The notes under the pieces are model-generated. The model saw only the letters and a program-made list of their open reading frames with translations. It was not told where the DNA came from and did not search any database. The position numbers and the translations under genes are program-made. From contig DASYRM010000032.1 of assembly GCA_036004405.1 (NCBI GenBank), forward strand, positions 1 through 53,741: DNA of 53,741 nucleotides. The letters run 5' to 3'. The DNA is from DASYRM01 sp036004405. Its GTDB lineage: Bacteria > Acidobacteriota > Vicinamibacteria > Vicinamibacterales > UBA2999. Of this stretch, positions 15,952 to 23,689 are shown piece by piece; position 1 is the stretch's first letter; each line of letters starts with the position of its first letter.

Positions 15952-16306
15952 GAAGGCACGTGCAGGCGGAGGGAACGATGGTCTCGGTGGCGTCTGGGCA
16001 CCGGGCGTCGACGCGATCTACTTCGGCGCCGCCGTCGGCTTCGTCGCCGCGGGCCTCGCCGTGCTTGGCGTGCGTCCTCTGCGACGGTTCACGCCCTGGG
16101 ATGCCATTGTCGCCGGGGCGTGCTCACTGCTCTCCTACGCCGTCCTGGGGGACCGCGGTCTGTGGGCCGGGCCCATGGTCAGCCTGGTGCTCGCCGTCGC
16201 GGTGACGGCCTGGGCGCGCGGGCGCCGGCCTCGTGAGACCCCGCGGCCCGCCGCTGGTGGCACCGCGCCGGTCATGCCGTGGGTATCGCCTTCCTGGCGT
16301 GGGTGA
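15947..16306 (+). pseudogene. Small membrane protein segment, probably part of a frameshifted gene
   Basis: From about 16015 this frame encodes clear membrane helices (YFGAAVGFVAAGLAVLGV; AIVAGACSLLSYAVLG; AGPMVSLVLAVAVTAW). No ATG or GTG opens the frame: TTG 15947 is the nearest start, while the ATG at 15978 is in another frame that gives nonsense. The frame ends in non-homologous sequence after ARGRRPR, while the +2 frame continues with RRWWHRAGHAVGIAFL, another membrane helix leading into an SRPBCC domain. The simplest reading is one original gene with two frameshifts. Two overlapping small genes remain possible. Confidence 0.5.
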
Positions 16307-16794
16307 TGGCGGCGGTCGGCTTGTGGCCGCACTACCGCACGTGGGGCGCGACCGTGCCCGAGTGGTCGCTCGCATTTCCGGGCGACCACGCGCCGCGCAC
16401 GCCACAGTTCGAGATCCTCTACGCGGTCACCATCGACGCGCCACCCGAAGAGGTGTGGCCGTGGCTGATCCAGATTGGTCAGGATCGCGCCGGCTTCTAC
16501 AGCTACGACTGGCTCGAGCGTCTGTTCGGCGCCGAGATCCGCAACGTCCAGGAGATCCGACCCGAATGGCAGGTGCGCCAGGTCGGCGACCTGGTGCCGG
16601 CGACGCAGCGCAATTACCTGGGCGGTCTCTTCGGCGAGCGGCCCGGGTGGACCGTGGCGCTCGTCGAGCCCGGACACGCGCTGGTGCTGGCGCAGTGGGG
16701 CGCGTTGGTGGCCTTTCAGCTCCCCCACTTCATCATGCAGAGCCTTATGATGCTGACCATCAAGGCCCTGGCCGAAGCTAGGACGGCTTCTTGA
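16279..16794 (+). pseudogene. SRPBCC-family protein with shortened domain
   Basis: 171 residues from GTG 16279: a membrane helix, then WGATVPEWSLAFPGD and the start of a START/SRPBCC ligand-pocket fold (TIDAPPEEVWPWLIQIGQDR, FYSYDWLERLFGAEI, IRPEWQ). Relatives that I recall continue with a middle strand region before ending in HFIMERRMLLGIKRRAE-like sequence. Here LAQWGALVAFQL joins directly to PHFIMQSLMMLTIKALAE, so about 40-50 residues seem deleted in frame. With the frameshift upstream, the gene is probably decaying. The 3' end overlaps a convergent gene by 17 bp. Confidence 0.55.
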
Positions 16795-17311
16795 GCGTCT
16801 CGAGCAGCGCCTGCAGCATCTGGCTGTAGGCCTCGTCGTGGGTCACGTAGATCTTGGTGTACTCCTGCTCCGACAGTTTGGCCTTACGCCAGTCGCCGTC
16901 GAACGCGGTCGTCTTGCCCGTGACATCCACCGTGTCGAACGGCTGGTTCTTCTCGCGCTTGAACTGCAGCCCGTTGGCGCCGAGGTCCGAGATGAAGATC
17001 TTCGAGGCCTGATCCACGGCGCCGTTCAGCTCCACGTACAGGTCCTTGTAGGACTTCTGCAGGATCAGGTACTTCATCCGATCGGGCACCGTGGTCTTGG
17101 CATTCACCACCACGAGCTGGCTGCCGGGGAAGTACATGGCGGCGACGAACTCGTTGTTGGCGCCGCGACTGCCCGCGACCGCATCGAGCTTCATCGAATC
17201 GAGCAGCTTCACGAGCTCGGTGGCGAGCGGCGCAGACTTCGATCCCGGCGCCTGTGCGAGCGCGAGGCCGGGATACAGCAACAGGGCGGCGAGCAAGCAG
17301 GTTCTCTTCAC
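16778..17311 (-). CDS. Conserved secreted protein of unknown function
   Basis: 177 residues from a GTG start. The start is chosen because GGGAGG lies ten bases before it and a signal peptide (KRTCLLAALLLYPGLALAQ) begins immediately; the ATG at 17350 would place 13 odd residues ahead and absorb the ribosome site. The mature part contains LVKLLDSMKLDAVAG, YFPGSQLVVVNAKT and LYVELNGAVDQASKIFISD. No enzyme motif or cysteine pattern is visible. I do not recognise a named family. Confidence 0.7.
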   Translation of the reverse strand: MKRTCLLAALLLYPGLALAQAPGSKSAPLATELVKLLDSMKLDAVAGSRGANNEFVAAMYFPGSQLVVVNAKTTVPDRMKYLILQKSYKDLYVELNGAVDQASKIFISDLGANGLQFKREKNQPFDTVDVTGKTTAFDGDWRKAKLSEQEYTKIYVTHDEAYSQMLQALLETLKKPS

Positions 17312-17382
17312 GGGGCCGATTCCTCCCGGCGAGGCTTGTAACAGAACCATGAACCGGGCGTCAATCCGGCATCCAGGGGAGA

Positions 17383-17799
17383 CTACCCGATGAACAGGTC
17401 ATCCTGCGGCTCCCGGGGCTCCTTCGGCTGCCTCGTTTCCCGCGGGTCCCGGAGGCTCGCAAAGAAGCTTTTCAGGCCGCTCAGAAGCGCGAGCCCGTCG
17501 CGCGCCGGCTGCAAAATCGTCTGCTGCAGGGTGGCAGCCGTGTCCTCCACCCGGCGGGCCACGTTCGACACCAGGGTGTCGAGCCGATCGACCTGCGCGG
17601 CGGCCTGCGCCGAGGCGCGCGCGGCCTCTTCCGACACCTTCTGCAGGTTCACGATGATCGGCCGCACGTCCCGCTCGAACCGGTCCGCCATCTCGCCGAC
17701 GCTGCGCGCCGCCCGGAGAGCGGCCACCATGGCCGCCACCTGGATGGCCGCCATGACGAGGACGCCGGCGGCGATGAGGCCCAGATAGACGTCGGTCAT
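17383..17799 (-). CDS. DUF948-like single-span membrane protein at the end of the Mla operon
   Basis: 138 residues: one N-terminal membrane helix (VYLGLIAAGVLVMAAIQVA), then a long Ala-rich coiled coil (about 28-100: RSVGEMADRFERDVRPIIVN ... VDRLDTLVSNVARRVEDTA) and a charged Pro-rich tail ending DDLFIG. It resembles DUF948-type membrane-anchored coiled-coil proteins. Its ATG shares a base with the mlaD stop (TGATG), so it is co-translated with the lipid transporter and may assist it. Function is unproven. Confidence 0.7.
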   Translation of the reverse strand: MTDVYLGLIAAGVLVMAAIQVAAMVAALRAARSVGEMADRFERDVRPIIVNLQKVSEEAARASAQAAAQVDRLDTLVSNVARRVEDTAATLQQTILQPARDGLALLSGLKSFFASLRDPRETRQPKEPREPQDDLFIG

Positions 17800-18839
17800 C
17801 AGAACAGGCTGACCCTGATATTGAGGTACTTCTTGGGATCGGCCTTGATGGCGGCAATGAGCGCGCGCGCCTCGTCGAGCGTGCCGTTGAACTTCTCGTA
17901 CATCGCCTTGTCGTGCAGCAGCAGGCCCACGGTGCCGTCCTTCTGCTGCAGCGACGCCGCCACCTTGTCGAACCGCTCGCTCATCGAGTTGACGCGATCG
18001 TAGAGCTCTTTCTCGGTGAAGAGCTTGCCCATCGTGTTGTCGCCGCGGTTCATGCGGGCGGTGGCGGTATCGAGGTTGGCGGTGAGCGACGTCACCGACT
18101 TCGCCATCGCGTCGTCGTTCAGGAGCTTCCCAAGGCTCCCCTCCCCCGATCGGATGCGCGCGGTGACCGCTTCGAGGTTCTGCAGCGAGCCTTCCAAGGC
18201 CTTGGCCATGGTCGGGTCTCTCGTCAGGCGAGCGACGCTGCCGTTGGGATTGTTCAGATTCCGCGCCACCTGCTCGTAGGCACTGAGGAGCTCGTTGAGC
18301 TCGACGTGCACCGTGTCCTCGGTGAAGAGCCGGCCCATGGTCCCCTTGCCCGCGCGAAGGTCGCCGATGAGGCCACTGAGCTGATCGATGCCGGCAGACG
18401 CCTTCTCCGCCACATCGGTGAGCGATCCCGCGGCCGGCCCGGAGCGCACGTAGCCCCATTCGGGCACCGGCGTGCCGACGCTCGAGGCGGTGATGTCGAC
18501 GGCGGACTCGCCGAGCAGCGAGACGCTCCCCAGCGACGCGACGGACGACGAGGTGATGCGCGGCTGCATCTTCTTGCCGACTTCCATCAGCACTTCGACG
18601 CGATCGCCAAGGAACTGCACCTCCTTCACCGACCCCACCTCCACACCGGCCAGGCGGACGGGGGCGCCCGCCTTGAGACCGGCGACGTTGGCGAAGATGG
18701 TCTTGATGCCGACGCGCTGCCAGAAGAAGCCACCTTCTCCGCTGAGGAGGAAGATGAGCAGACCGGCCATCATCAACGCGAGGATGGACACGAGGCCGAT
18801 CTTCAGCTCGGCCCAGGCCAGAGAACGGGTGCGGGGCAT
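17799..18839 (-). CDS. mlaD: MlaD-family lipid-transport substrate-binding protein (MCE domain) with C-terminal repeats
   Basis: 346 residues. A membrane helix lies at about 13-33, followed by an MCE/MlaD domain at about 44-121 (VAGLKAGAPVRLAGVEVG). The C-terminal half has five copies of a short motif G-x-G-[ST]-x-G-x-L near residues 164, 198, 232, 267 and 301, a regular period of about 34 residues that suggests a helical barrel or tube wall. MCE proteins ferry phospholipids across the periplasm. It follows mlaF by 12 bp and overlaps the DUF948-like gene by one base. Confidence 0.9.
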   Translation of the reverse strand: MPRTRSLAWAELKIGLVSILALMMAGLLIFLLSGEGGFFWQRVGIKTIFANVAGLKAGAPVRLAGVEVGSVKEVQFLGDRVEVLMEVGKKMQPRITSSSVASLGSVSLLGESAVDITASSVGTPVPEWGYVRSGPAAGSLTDVAEKASAGIDQLSGLIGDLRAGKGTMGRLFTEDTVHVELNELLSAYEQVARNLNNPNGSVARLTRDPTMAKALEGSLQNLEAVTARIRSGEGSLGKLLNDDAMAKSVTSLTANLDTATARMNRGDNTMGKLFTEKELYDRVNSMSERFDKVAASLQQKDGTVGLLLHDKAMYEKFNGTLDEARALIAAIKADPKKYLNIRVSLF

Positions 18840-18851
18840 GACTGGAATCCT

Positions 18852-19745
18852 CTAAGACAGAAACGTCCGAATGTACGGATCCGCGGACGCGCGCAGCTCG
18901 GCGGCGTTGCCTTCGAATGCCACCAGCCCTTCCTTCAACATGATGAACTCGGCCTCGTCGGCCTTGGCCGCGTCGGCCGGCGCCACCACTATCTTGTCGC
19001 CTATCTTGTCGCCGGCGGCCTGACCGTCGGCACGGCGCGCGCCGTGCGTGGCCACGAAAAACGCATCGCGCAGCTGGTGCGTGACGACGATCGAGCTCAC
19101 GCCTTCGAGATCCCGGAGCTTGACGATTTCCTCGTCCACCGTGATGGCGGTAATCGGATCGAGGCCGGTCGTTGCCTCATCGTACAGGAGGATGCCCGGT
19201 TTCGAGGCCATGGCTCTGGCGATGGCCACGCGCCGGCGCTGCCCCCCCGAAAGCTCCGATGTACGCCGATCGACGTAGTCGCCGAGCCGGACGAAGCCGA
19301 GCACCTCTTCGACCCGCCGCCGGACGTCGGCCAGCGGCATGTCGGTATCCTCGTAGAACTTGAAGCCGACGTTCTCGCCCACGGTGAGCGAGTCGAACAG
19401 CGCGCCCTCCTGGAAGACCATCCCGAGATCGCCGCGCATGCGCAGCAGCTCGGGCTCCTCCATGCGATCAACACGTTCGCCGTGCACGAGCACTTCGCCG
19501 GCGTCGGGCTTCAGCAGGCCGAGGATCAGCTTCAGGATGGTGGACTTGCCGGAGCCGCTGGCCCCGAGAATCAGCTTGGTGTGCCCCGGCAGCAGCGTGA
19601 AGCTCACATCCTTCAGCACCACCTTGTCGTCGAAGGCCAGCGACACGTGGCGCAGCTCGATGTCCGGCGGTTCCGCCGTCCCCGCCGCCGTCTGGACGTG
19701 GCTGCCGGTCTTGAGACCCGCCTCATCGAAAGGACCCGTCGCCAT
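18852..19745 (-). CDS. mlaF: MlaF-family ABC transporter ATPase
   Basis: 297 residues with Walker A GASGSGKST, signature LSGGQRRRVAIARA and Walker B ILLYDEATTGLDP. It powers phospholipid transport with the MlaE permease. The ATG at 19745 shares one base with the mlaE stop. After the ATPase core, an insert (about 232-258, rich in Ala, Asp and Lys with a GDKIGDKI repeat) precedes the C-terminal EFIMLKEGLVAFEGNAAELRA. About 25 residues precede the ABC domain. Confidence 0.93.
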   Translation of the reverse strand: MATGPFDEAGLKTGSHVQTAAGTAEPPDIELRHVSLAFDDKVVLKDVSFTLLPGHTKLILGASGSGKSTILKLILGLLKPDAGEVLVHGERVDRMEEPELLRMRGDLGMVFQEGALFDSLTVGENVGFKFYEDTDMPLADVRRRVEEVLGFVRLGDYVDRRTSELSGGQRRRVAIARAMASKPGILLYDEATTGLDPITAITVDEEIVKLRDLEGVSSIVVTHQLRDAFFVATHGARRADGQAAGDKIGDKIVVAPADAAKADEAEFIMLKEGLVAFEGNAAELRASADPYIRTFLS

Positions 19746-20518
19746 CAGTAGAGCAGGTTGATCAGCAGCTGCGTGACGAACAGGTCCACGGCGATCACCG
19801 CCACCGACGCAGCCACCACGGCCTGCGTCGTGGAGCGCCCGACGCCCTGCGTGCCGCCGCTGGTCGTGATGCCGACGTAGCAGCCGATGGTGACGATGGC
19901 AAATCCCAGGACGAACGGCTTGATGAGCCCCATCCACGCGTCCTGCAGGTAGAGCCCGTCGGTCACCGACGTCCAGTAAAGGCTCGACGCCACGCGCAGC
20001 TGAAACACCGCGATGATCCAGCCGCCGACGATGCCGAGCGTGTCGGCAATGATCGTCAGGATCGGCGTCATGATCACGCCCGCCAGGACGCGCGGCACGA
20101 CCAGCTTGCGAATGGGGTCGGTGCCAAGGGCGCGCAGCGCGTTGATCTGGTCGGTCACCACCATCGAGCCGAGCTCGGCGGCAATGCCCGAGCCGACGCG
20201 TCCCGCCAGCATCAGGCCGGTGAGCACCGGCCCGAGCTCCTTCACCATTGAGGCGCTCACCAGCCGGCCCACGAACGGGCGCGCGCCGAACTGGTCGAGC
20301 GTGATGCCGGTCTGCAGCGCCAGCACGGCGCCGGTGAAGAACCCGGCCAGCGTCACGACGGTGAGCGATCCGATCCCGATCTGATCGAGCTGCTCGATCA
20401 CGTCGTGCATGTAGAACGGCCGCGAGAAGCAGGCCCGGATCACGGCGATCTGCAGGCGCACGTACTCCTGCACCTCGAGCACCGCTCCCTTGAGCCCTTT
20501 GTCGACGAAGTCCAGCAC
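19745..20518 (-). CDS. mlaE: MlaE-family permease
   Basis: 257 residues with five or so membrane helices and MlaE hallmarks: GFFTGAVLALQTG, the conserved cytoplasmic loop GRVGSGIAAELGSMVVTDQI, and ALRALGTDP. It is the integral membrane part of an MCE-type phospholipid ABC transporter with the ATPase and MlaD downstream. It starts three bases after the uvrB stop, so it is probably transcribed from the uvrB promoter. Confidence 0.93.
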   Translation of the reverse strand: MLDFVDKGLKGAVLEVQEYVRLQIAVIRACFSRPFYMHDVIEQLDQIGIGSLTVVTLAGFFTGAVLALQTGITLDQFGARPFVGRLVSASMVKELGPVLTGLMLAGRVGSGIAAELGSMVVTDQINALRALGTDPIRKLVVPRVLAGVIMTPILTIIADTLGIVGGWIIAVFQLRVASSLYWTSVTDGLYLQDAWMGLIKPFVLGFAIVTIGCYVGITTSGGTQGVGRSTTQAVVAASVAVIAVDLFVTQLLINLLY

Positions 20519-20521
20519 GGG

Positions 20522-22543
20522 CTATCCGGCCGCCGGAAGGTCGCTCAGCCCGAGCTCGCCGGTGCGGAGACCCTTGATGGTGTCGCGCAGCGTCGCGGCG
20601 CGCTCGAAGTCGAGGTTGCGCGCGGCCGCTTTCATCTCGGATTCCAGCCGGCGGATCTCGGCATCGCGCTCGGCCATGGTGCGGAACGTCCGCCGCGTCT
20701 CACGCGGCTCCGGCACCGCTCCGTAGTCGCGTTCGTACACGCTCGACATGACGTCGTCGATGTCGCGCACCACCGACTCGGGCGTGATGCCGTGCTCGAT
20801 GTTGTAGGCCCCCTGCCGGGCCCGCCGCCGCTCCGTCTCTGCGAGTGCCGCCTTCATGGATGCTGTCATCGTATCCGCATACATGATGACGCGGCCGTTC
20901 ACGTTCCGCGCGGCGCGGCCGGACGTCTGGATGAGCGAGCCGGCCGAACGGAGAAACCCTTCCTTGTCGGCGTCGAGAATGGCCACCAGCGACACTTCCG
21001 GCAGATCCAGCCCTTCGCGGAGCAGGTTGATACCGACCAGCACGTCGAAGATGCCCCGCCGCAGGTCGCGCAGGATTTCGACGCGCTCCAGGGTCTCGAT
21101 GTCGGAGTGCAGGTAGCGCACCTTGACGCCGAGCTCCTGGTAATACGTCGTCAGGTCCTCGGCCATGCGTTTGGTCAACGTCGTCACGAGCACGCGCTCG
21201 CGCCGCTCGGCGCGCGCCCGGATCTCCGACAGCAGGTCGTCCACCTGCCCCTTCACCGGCCGGATCTCGATGGGCGGATCCATGAGCCCGGTCGGCCGGA
21301 TGACCTGCTCCACCACCACGCCCTGCGATTTCACCAGCTCGTAGGGGCCCGGCGTGGCCGAGACGAACACCATCTGCGGCGCGCGCGCTTCCCATTCCTC
21401 GAAATTGAGCGGGCGGTTGTCGAGCGTCGACGGCAGACGGAAGCCGTACGACACCAGCACTTCCTTCCGCGACCGGTCGCCGAAGTACATGCCGCGGATC
21501 TGCGGCACCGTCTGGTGGCTCTCGTCCACGATCAGAAGCGCATCGTCCGGGAGGTAGTCGAACAGCGTGGGTGGCGGTTCGCCGGCCGCGCGCCCCGTCA
21601 GGTGCCGCGAGTAGTTCTCGATGCCGTGGCAGTAGCCGATCTCGCGCATCATCTCGAGGTCGAACATGGTGCGTTGGTGCAAGCGCTGGGCCTCGAGGAG
21701 CTTCCCTTCCGACTCGAGATCGCCGCGGCGCTGCGCGAGCTCGGCTTTGATCCCCTCGACCGCCTGGCGGGTGCGGTCCCTCGAGGCCACGAAGTGCGAC
21801 TTCGGGAAGACCGACACCTTTTCGATTCGCCGGAGCACCTTGCCGGTGAGCGGATCGAACCACGCGAGCTCGTCCACCTCGTCGCCGAAGAGGCCGATGC
21901 GCAGTGCGTGCTCTTCGTAGGACGGCACCACTTCGACGATGTCGCCGCGCACCCGGAAGGTGCCGCGGCCGAATTCGACGTCGTTGCGTTCGTACTGGAT
22001 TTCGACCAGCTTGCGCAGGATGTCGTCGCGCTCGATCCGCTGCCCCTTCTCGAGCGGCAGCACCATGCCGTAGTAGGCCTCGGGCGAGCCCAGGCCGTAG
22101 ATGCACGACACGCTGGCGACGATGATGACGTCGCGCCGTTCGAAGAGCGACCGCGTGGCCGACAGGCGCATCCGGTCGATCTCGTCGTTCACCGTGGCTT
22201 CCTTCTCGATGTACGAGTCGGTGGCCGGCACGTAGGCCTCGGGCTGGTAGTAGTCGTAGTAGCTGACGAAGTACTCGACGGCGTTCTCGGGGAAGAAGCG
22301 CCGGAACTCCTGAAACAGCTGCGCCGCCAGCGTCTTGTTGTGCGCCATCACCAGCGTCGGCCGGTTCACCTCCGCCACCACCTGCGCCATGGTGTAGGTC
22401 TTACCGGAGCCGGTCACGCCCAGCAGCACCTGATGGCGGTCGCCGCGGCGCAGACCATCCACGAGCTCGGGGATGGCGTGCACCTGGTCGCCGCGGATAG
22501 TGAAGTCGCTGACCAGCTTGAATCGTTCGACCGTTGTCGGCAT
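20522..22543 (-). CDS. uvrB: Excinuclease ABC subunit B
   Basis: 673 residues, the normal UvrB size. Walker A GVTGSGKT, the damage-probing beta-hairpin YYDYYQPEAYVP, helicase motif DESHQ, the QTSGRAARN motif VI and a C-terminal UVR helix pair (FERAATLRDTIKGLRT) are all present. UvrB verifies DNA damage in nucleotide excision repair. Start 22543 (MPTTVERFKLVSDF) is chosen because the family begins here. An 18-bp inverted repeat lies 40-57 bp upstream. It heads a probable operon with mlaEFD. Confidence 0.96.
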   Translation of the reverse strand: MPTTVERFKLVSDFTIRGDQVHAIPELVDGLRRGDRHQVLLGVTGSGKTYTMAQVVAEVNRPTLVMAHNKTLAAQLFQEFRRFFPENAVEYFVSYYDYYQPEAYVPATDSYIEKEATVNDEIDRMRLSATRSLFERRDVIIVASVSCIYGLGSPEAYYGMVLPLEKGQRIERDDILRKLVEIQYERNDVEFGRGTFRVRGDIVEVVPSYEEHALRIGLFGDEVDELAWFDPLTGKVLRRIEKVSVFPKSHFVASRDRTRQAVEGIKAELAQRRGDLESEGKLLEAQRLHQRTMFDLEMMREIGYCHGIENYSRHLTGRAAGEPPPTLFDYLPDDALLIVDESHQTVPQIRGMYFGDRSRKEVLVSYGFRLPSTLDNRPLNFEEWEARAPQMVFVSATPGPYELVKSQGVVVEQVIRPTGLMDPPIEIRPVKGQVDDLLSEIRARAERRERVLVTTLTKRMAEDLTTYYQELGVKVRYLHSDIETLERVEILRDLRRGIFDVLVGINLLREGLDLPEVSLVAILDADKEGFLRSAGSLIQTSGRAARNVNGRVIMYADTMTASMKAALAETERRRARQGAYNIEHGITPESVVRDIDDVMSSVYERDYGAVPEPRETRRTFRTMAERDAEIRRLESEMKAAARNLDFERAATLRDTIKGLRTGELGLSDLPAAG

Positions 22544-22582
22544 ATACAGGCGCGGCCCGTGCCCGCTGGGCCAAACCTGAAT

Positions 22583-22600
22583 CGTACCACAGGAGGTACG
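22583..22600. promoter_or_regulatory. Inverted repeat upstream of uvrB (candidate operator)
   Basis: CGTACC-N6-GGTACG, perfect 6-bp arms, 40-57 bp before the uvrB start. Position and shape fit a repressor site, possibly for DNA-damage control, but the sequence matches no LexA box I know. It touches the hairpin repeat at 22601, so it could instead be repeat sequence. Confidence 0.35.
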
Positions 22601-22654
22601 TAGAGGCGGACCCATGGGGTCCGCCTGCAGGCGCACCTTCCAGGTGCGCCTCTA
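22601..22654. repeat. Double hairpin (dispersed GC-rich family)
   Basis: AGGCGGACCC-ATG-GGGTCCGCCT (22604-22626) and AGGCGCACCT-TCC-AGGTGCGCCT (22629-22651), enclosed by TAGAGGCG/CGCCTCTA at the outer ends so that the whole can fold as one cruciform. Lies between uvrB and the VWA gene. Confidence 0.65.
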
Positions 22655-22663
22655 CGATCTGAA

Positions 22664-23614
22664 TCAGGGGCGCACGAGCGGGGCGAAATAGCCCTTGCGG
22701 GTGAGCACGCGCAGGTCGCGGCCGCGCGCGTCGCCGGTGCGCGCCACCTTCACTTCGACGCGGCGCCAGCGCCCGTCGCGCGCGGTGTTGGTGGACGTGT
22801 AGCCGAGCGTGTACTGCGCGCGGATGCCGGCCACCACGCGGTCGTAGGCGTCTTCGATCTCTTTCATCGACAGCGGGAAGATCGCCTCGCCGCCCGTCTC
22901 CTGGGCCATCTGTGTCAGCCGCAGCCGCTGCTCGCTCCGGACCGACGACGGCTGGTGCTCCAGGAACCCGACGGCGTAGACCGTCACGTCGGTGGCGCGC
23001 AGCAGGTTCATGACGTCCTTGAACGGAATCGCGCTGCGGGTGTCGCCGCCGTCGGTGAAGATCACGAGCACCGTCCGCCCGTCCGCCTCGGCGGAGCCGT
23101 CCAGATAGACGCCAAGGGCGTCATAGAACGCCGTCTCGCCTCCGAGCTTCCGCGAGCGGATCCGCTCGACCATCCGCGGGAAGTCCTGCTGGCCGTAGCG
23201 CGCGATCCGCACTTCGGCGTCGAAGTCGACGAGCGTGATGTCCACGGCGTCGCGGATGGTGTTGAGAAAGCGCACCGCCGCCTTGCGCGCCAGGTCGATG
23301 TCGGCGCCCATGCTGCCGCTGGTGTCGAGCAGCAGGCCGACGTGGGTTTCCACGGCGCCGTTCTCCTGGTCGCCGCGTGCGAAATACGTGATCCGCTGCG
23401 CCCGTCCGTCCTCGATCACCGTGAAGTCGCCCTGGCTCAAATCCGTCATCGGCGTGCCGGCGCGATCGCGCACGGTGACGCCGACGGTGACGAGGTCGGT
23501 TTCGGCGCGGAAAACCGGCTTCTGCTCCCCCGCCTTCGCGCTTCGGGCTTCGGCGAGGGCGGCCACGGCCGCTGCGAGCGCCAATCCGAGAAACCACGCC
23601 TGTCCTGCGCGCAT
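22664..23614 (-). CDS. VWFA-related acidobacterial secreted protein
   Basis: 316 residues: a signal peptide, a short conserved N-terminal module typical of the VWFA-related acidobacterial family (FRAETDLVTVGVTVRDRAGT, LSQGDFTVIEDGRAQRITYF), then a von Willebrand A domain with MIDAS residues in LDTSGSMG and IFTDGGDT. The C-terminus ends in a beta-rich segment (YTLGYTSTN). Members are abundant in Acidobacteria and their ligands are unknown. TAGGAT lies 6 nt before the ATG, so a leaderless message is possible. Divergent from the DHH gene. Confidence 0.88.
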   Translation of the reverse strand: MRAGQAWFLGLALAAAVAALAEARSAKAGEQKPVFRAETDLVTVGVTVRDRAGTPMTDLSQGDFTVIEDGRAQRITYFARGDQENGAVETHVGLLLDTSGSMGADIDLARKAAVRFLNTIRDAVDITLVDFDAEVRIARYGQQDFPRMVERIRSRKLGGETAFYDALGVYLDGSAEADGRTVLVIFTDGGDTRSAIPFKDVMNLLRATDVTVYAVGFLEHQPSSVRSEQRLRLTQMAQETGGEAIFPLSMKEIEDAYDRVVAGIRAQYTLGYTSTNTARDGRWRRVEVKVARTGDARGRDLRVLTRKGYFAPLVRP

Positions 23615-23620
23615 GGGCGG

Positions 23621-23642
23621 ATCCTACAACGGGGCGTATAAT
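23621..23642. promoter_or_regulatory. Divergent promoter region, VWA gene / DHH gene
   Basis: A perfect TATAAT at 23637-23642 points to the DHH gene (leader about 40 nt). TAGGAT at 23626-23621 on the minus strand ends 6 nt before the VWA ATG. No convincing -35 boxes. Confidence 0.45.
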
Positions 23643-23689
23643 CGGAGGGTTTTCCGTATGCACAGGGTGTCAACCGGGGCGCCGGCACG

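Noticed and set aside
15947..15963. Alternative sigma-54 site TTGGCGAAGGCACGTGC
   Set aside because: GG to GC spacing is 11, not 10; the GG-N10-GC site at 15938-15951 fits better.
15960..16205. 81-codon open frame starting near 15960
   Set aside because: Gives Cys/Pro/Ser-rich sequence, while the overlapping frame encodes clean membrane helices.
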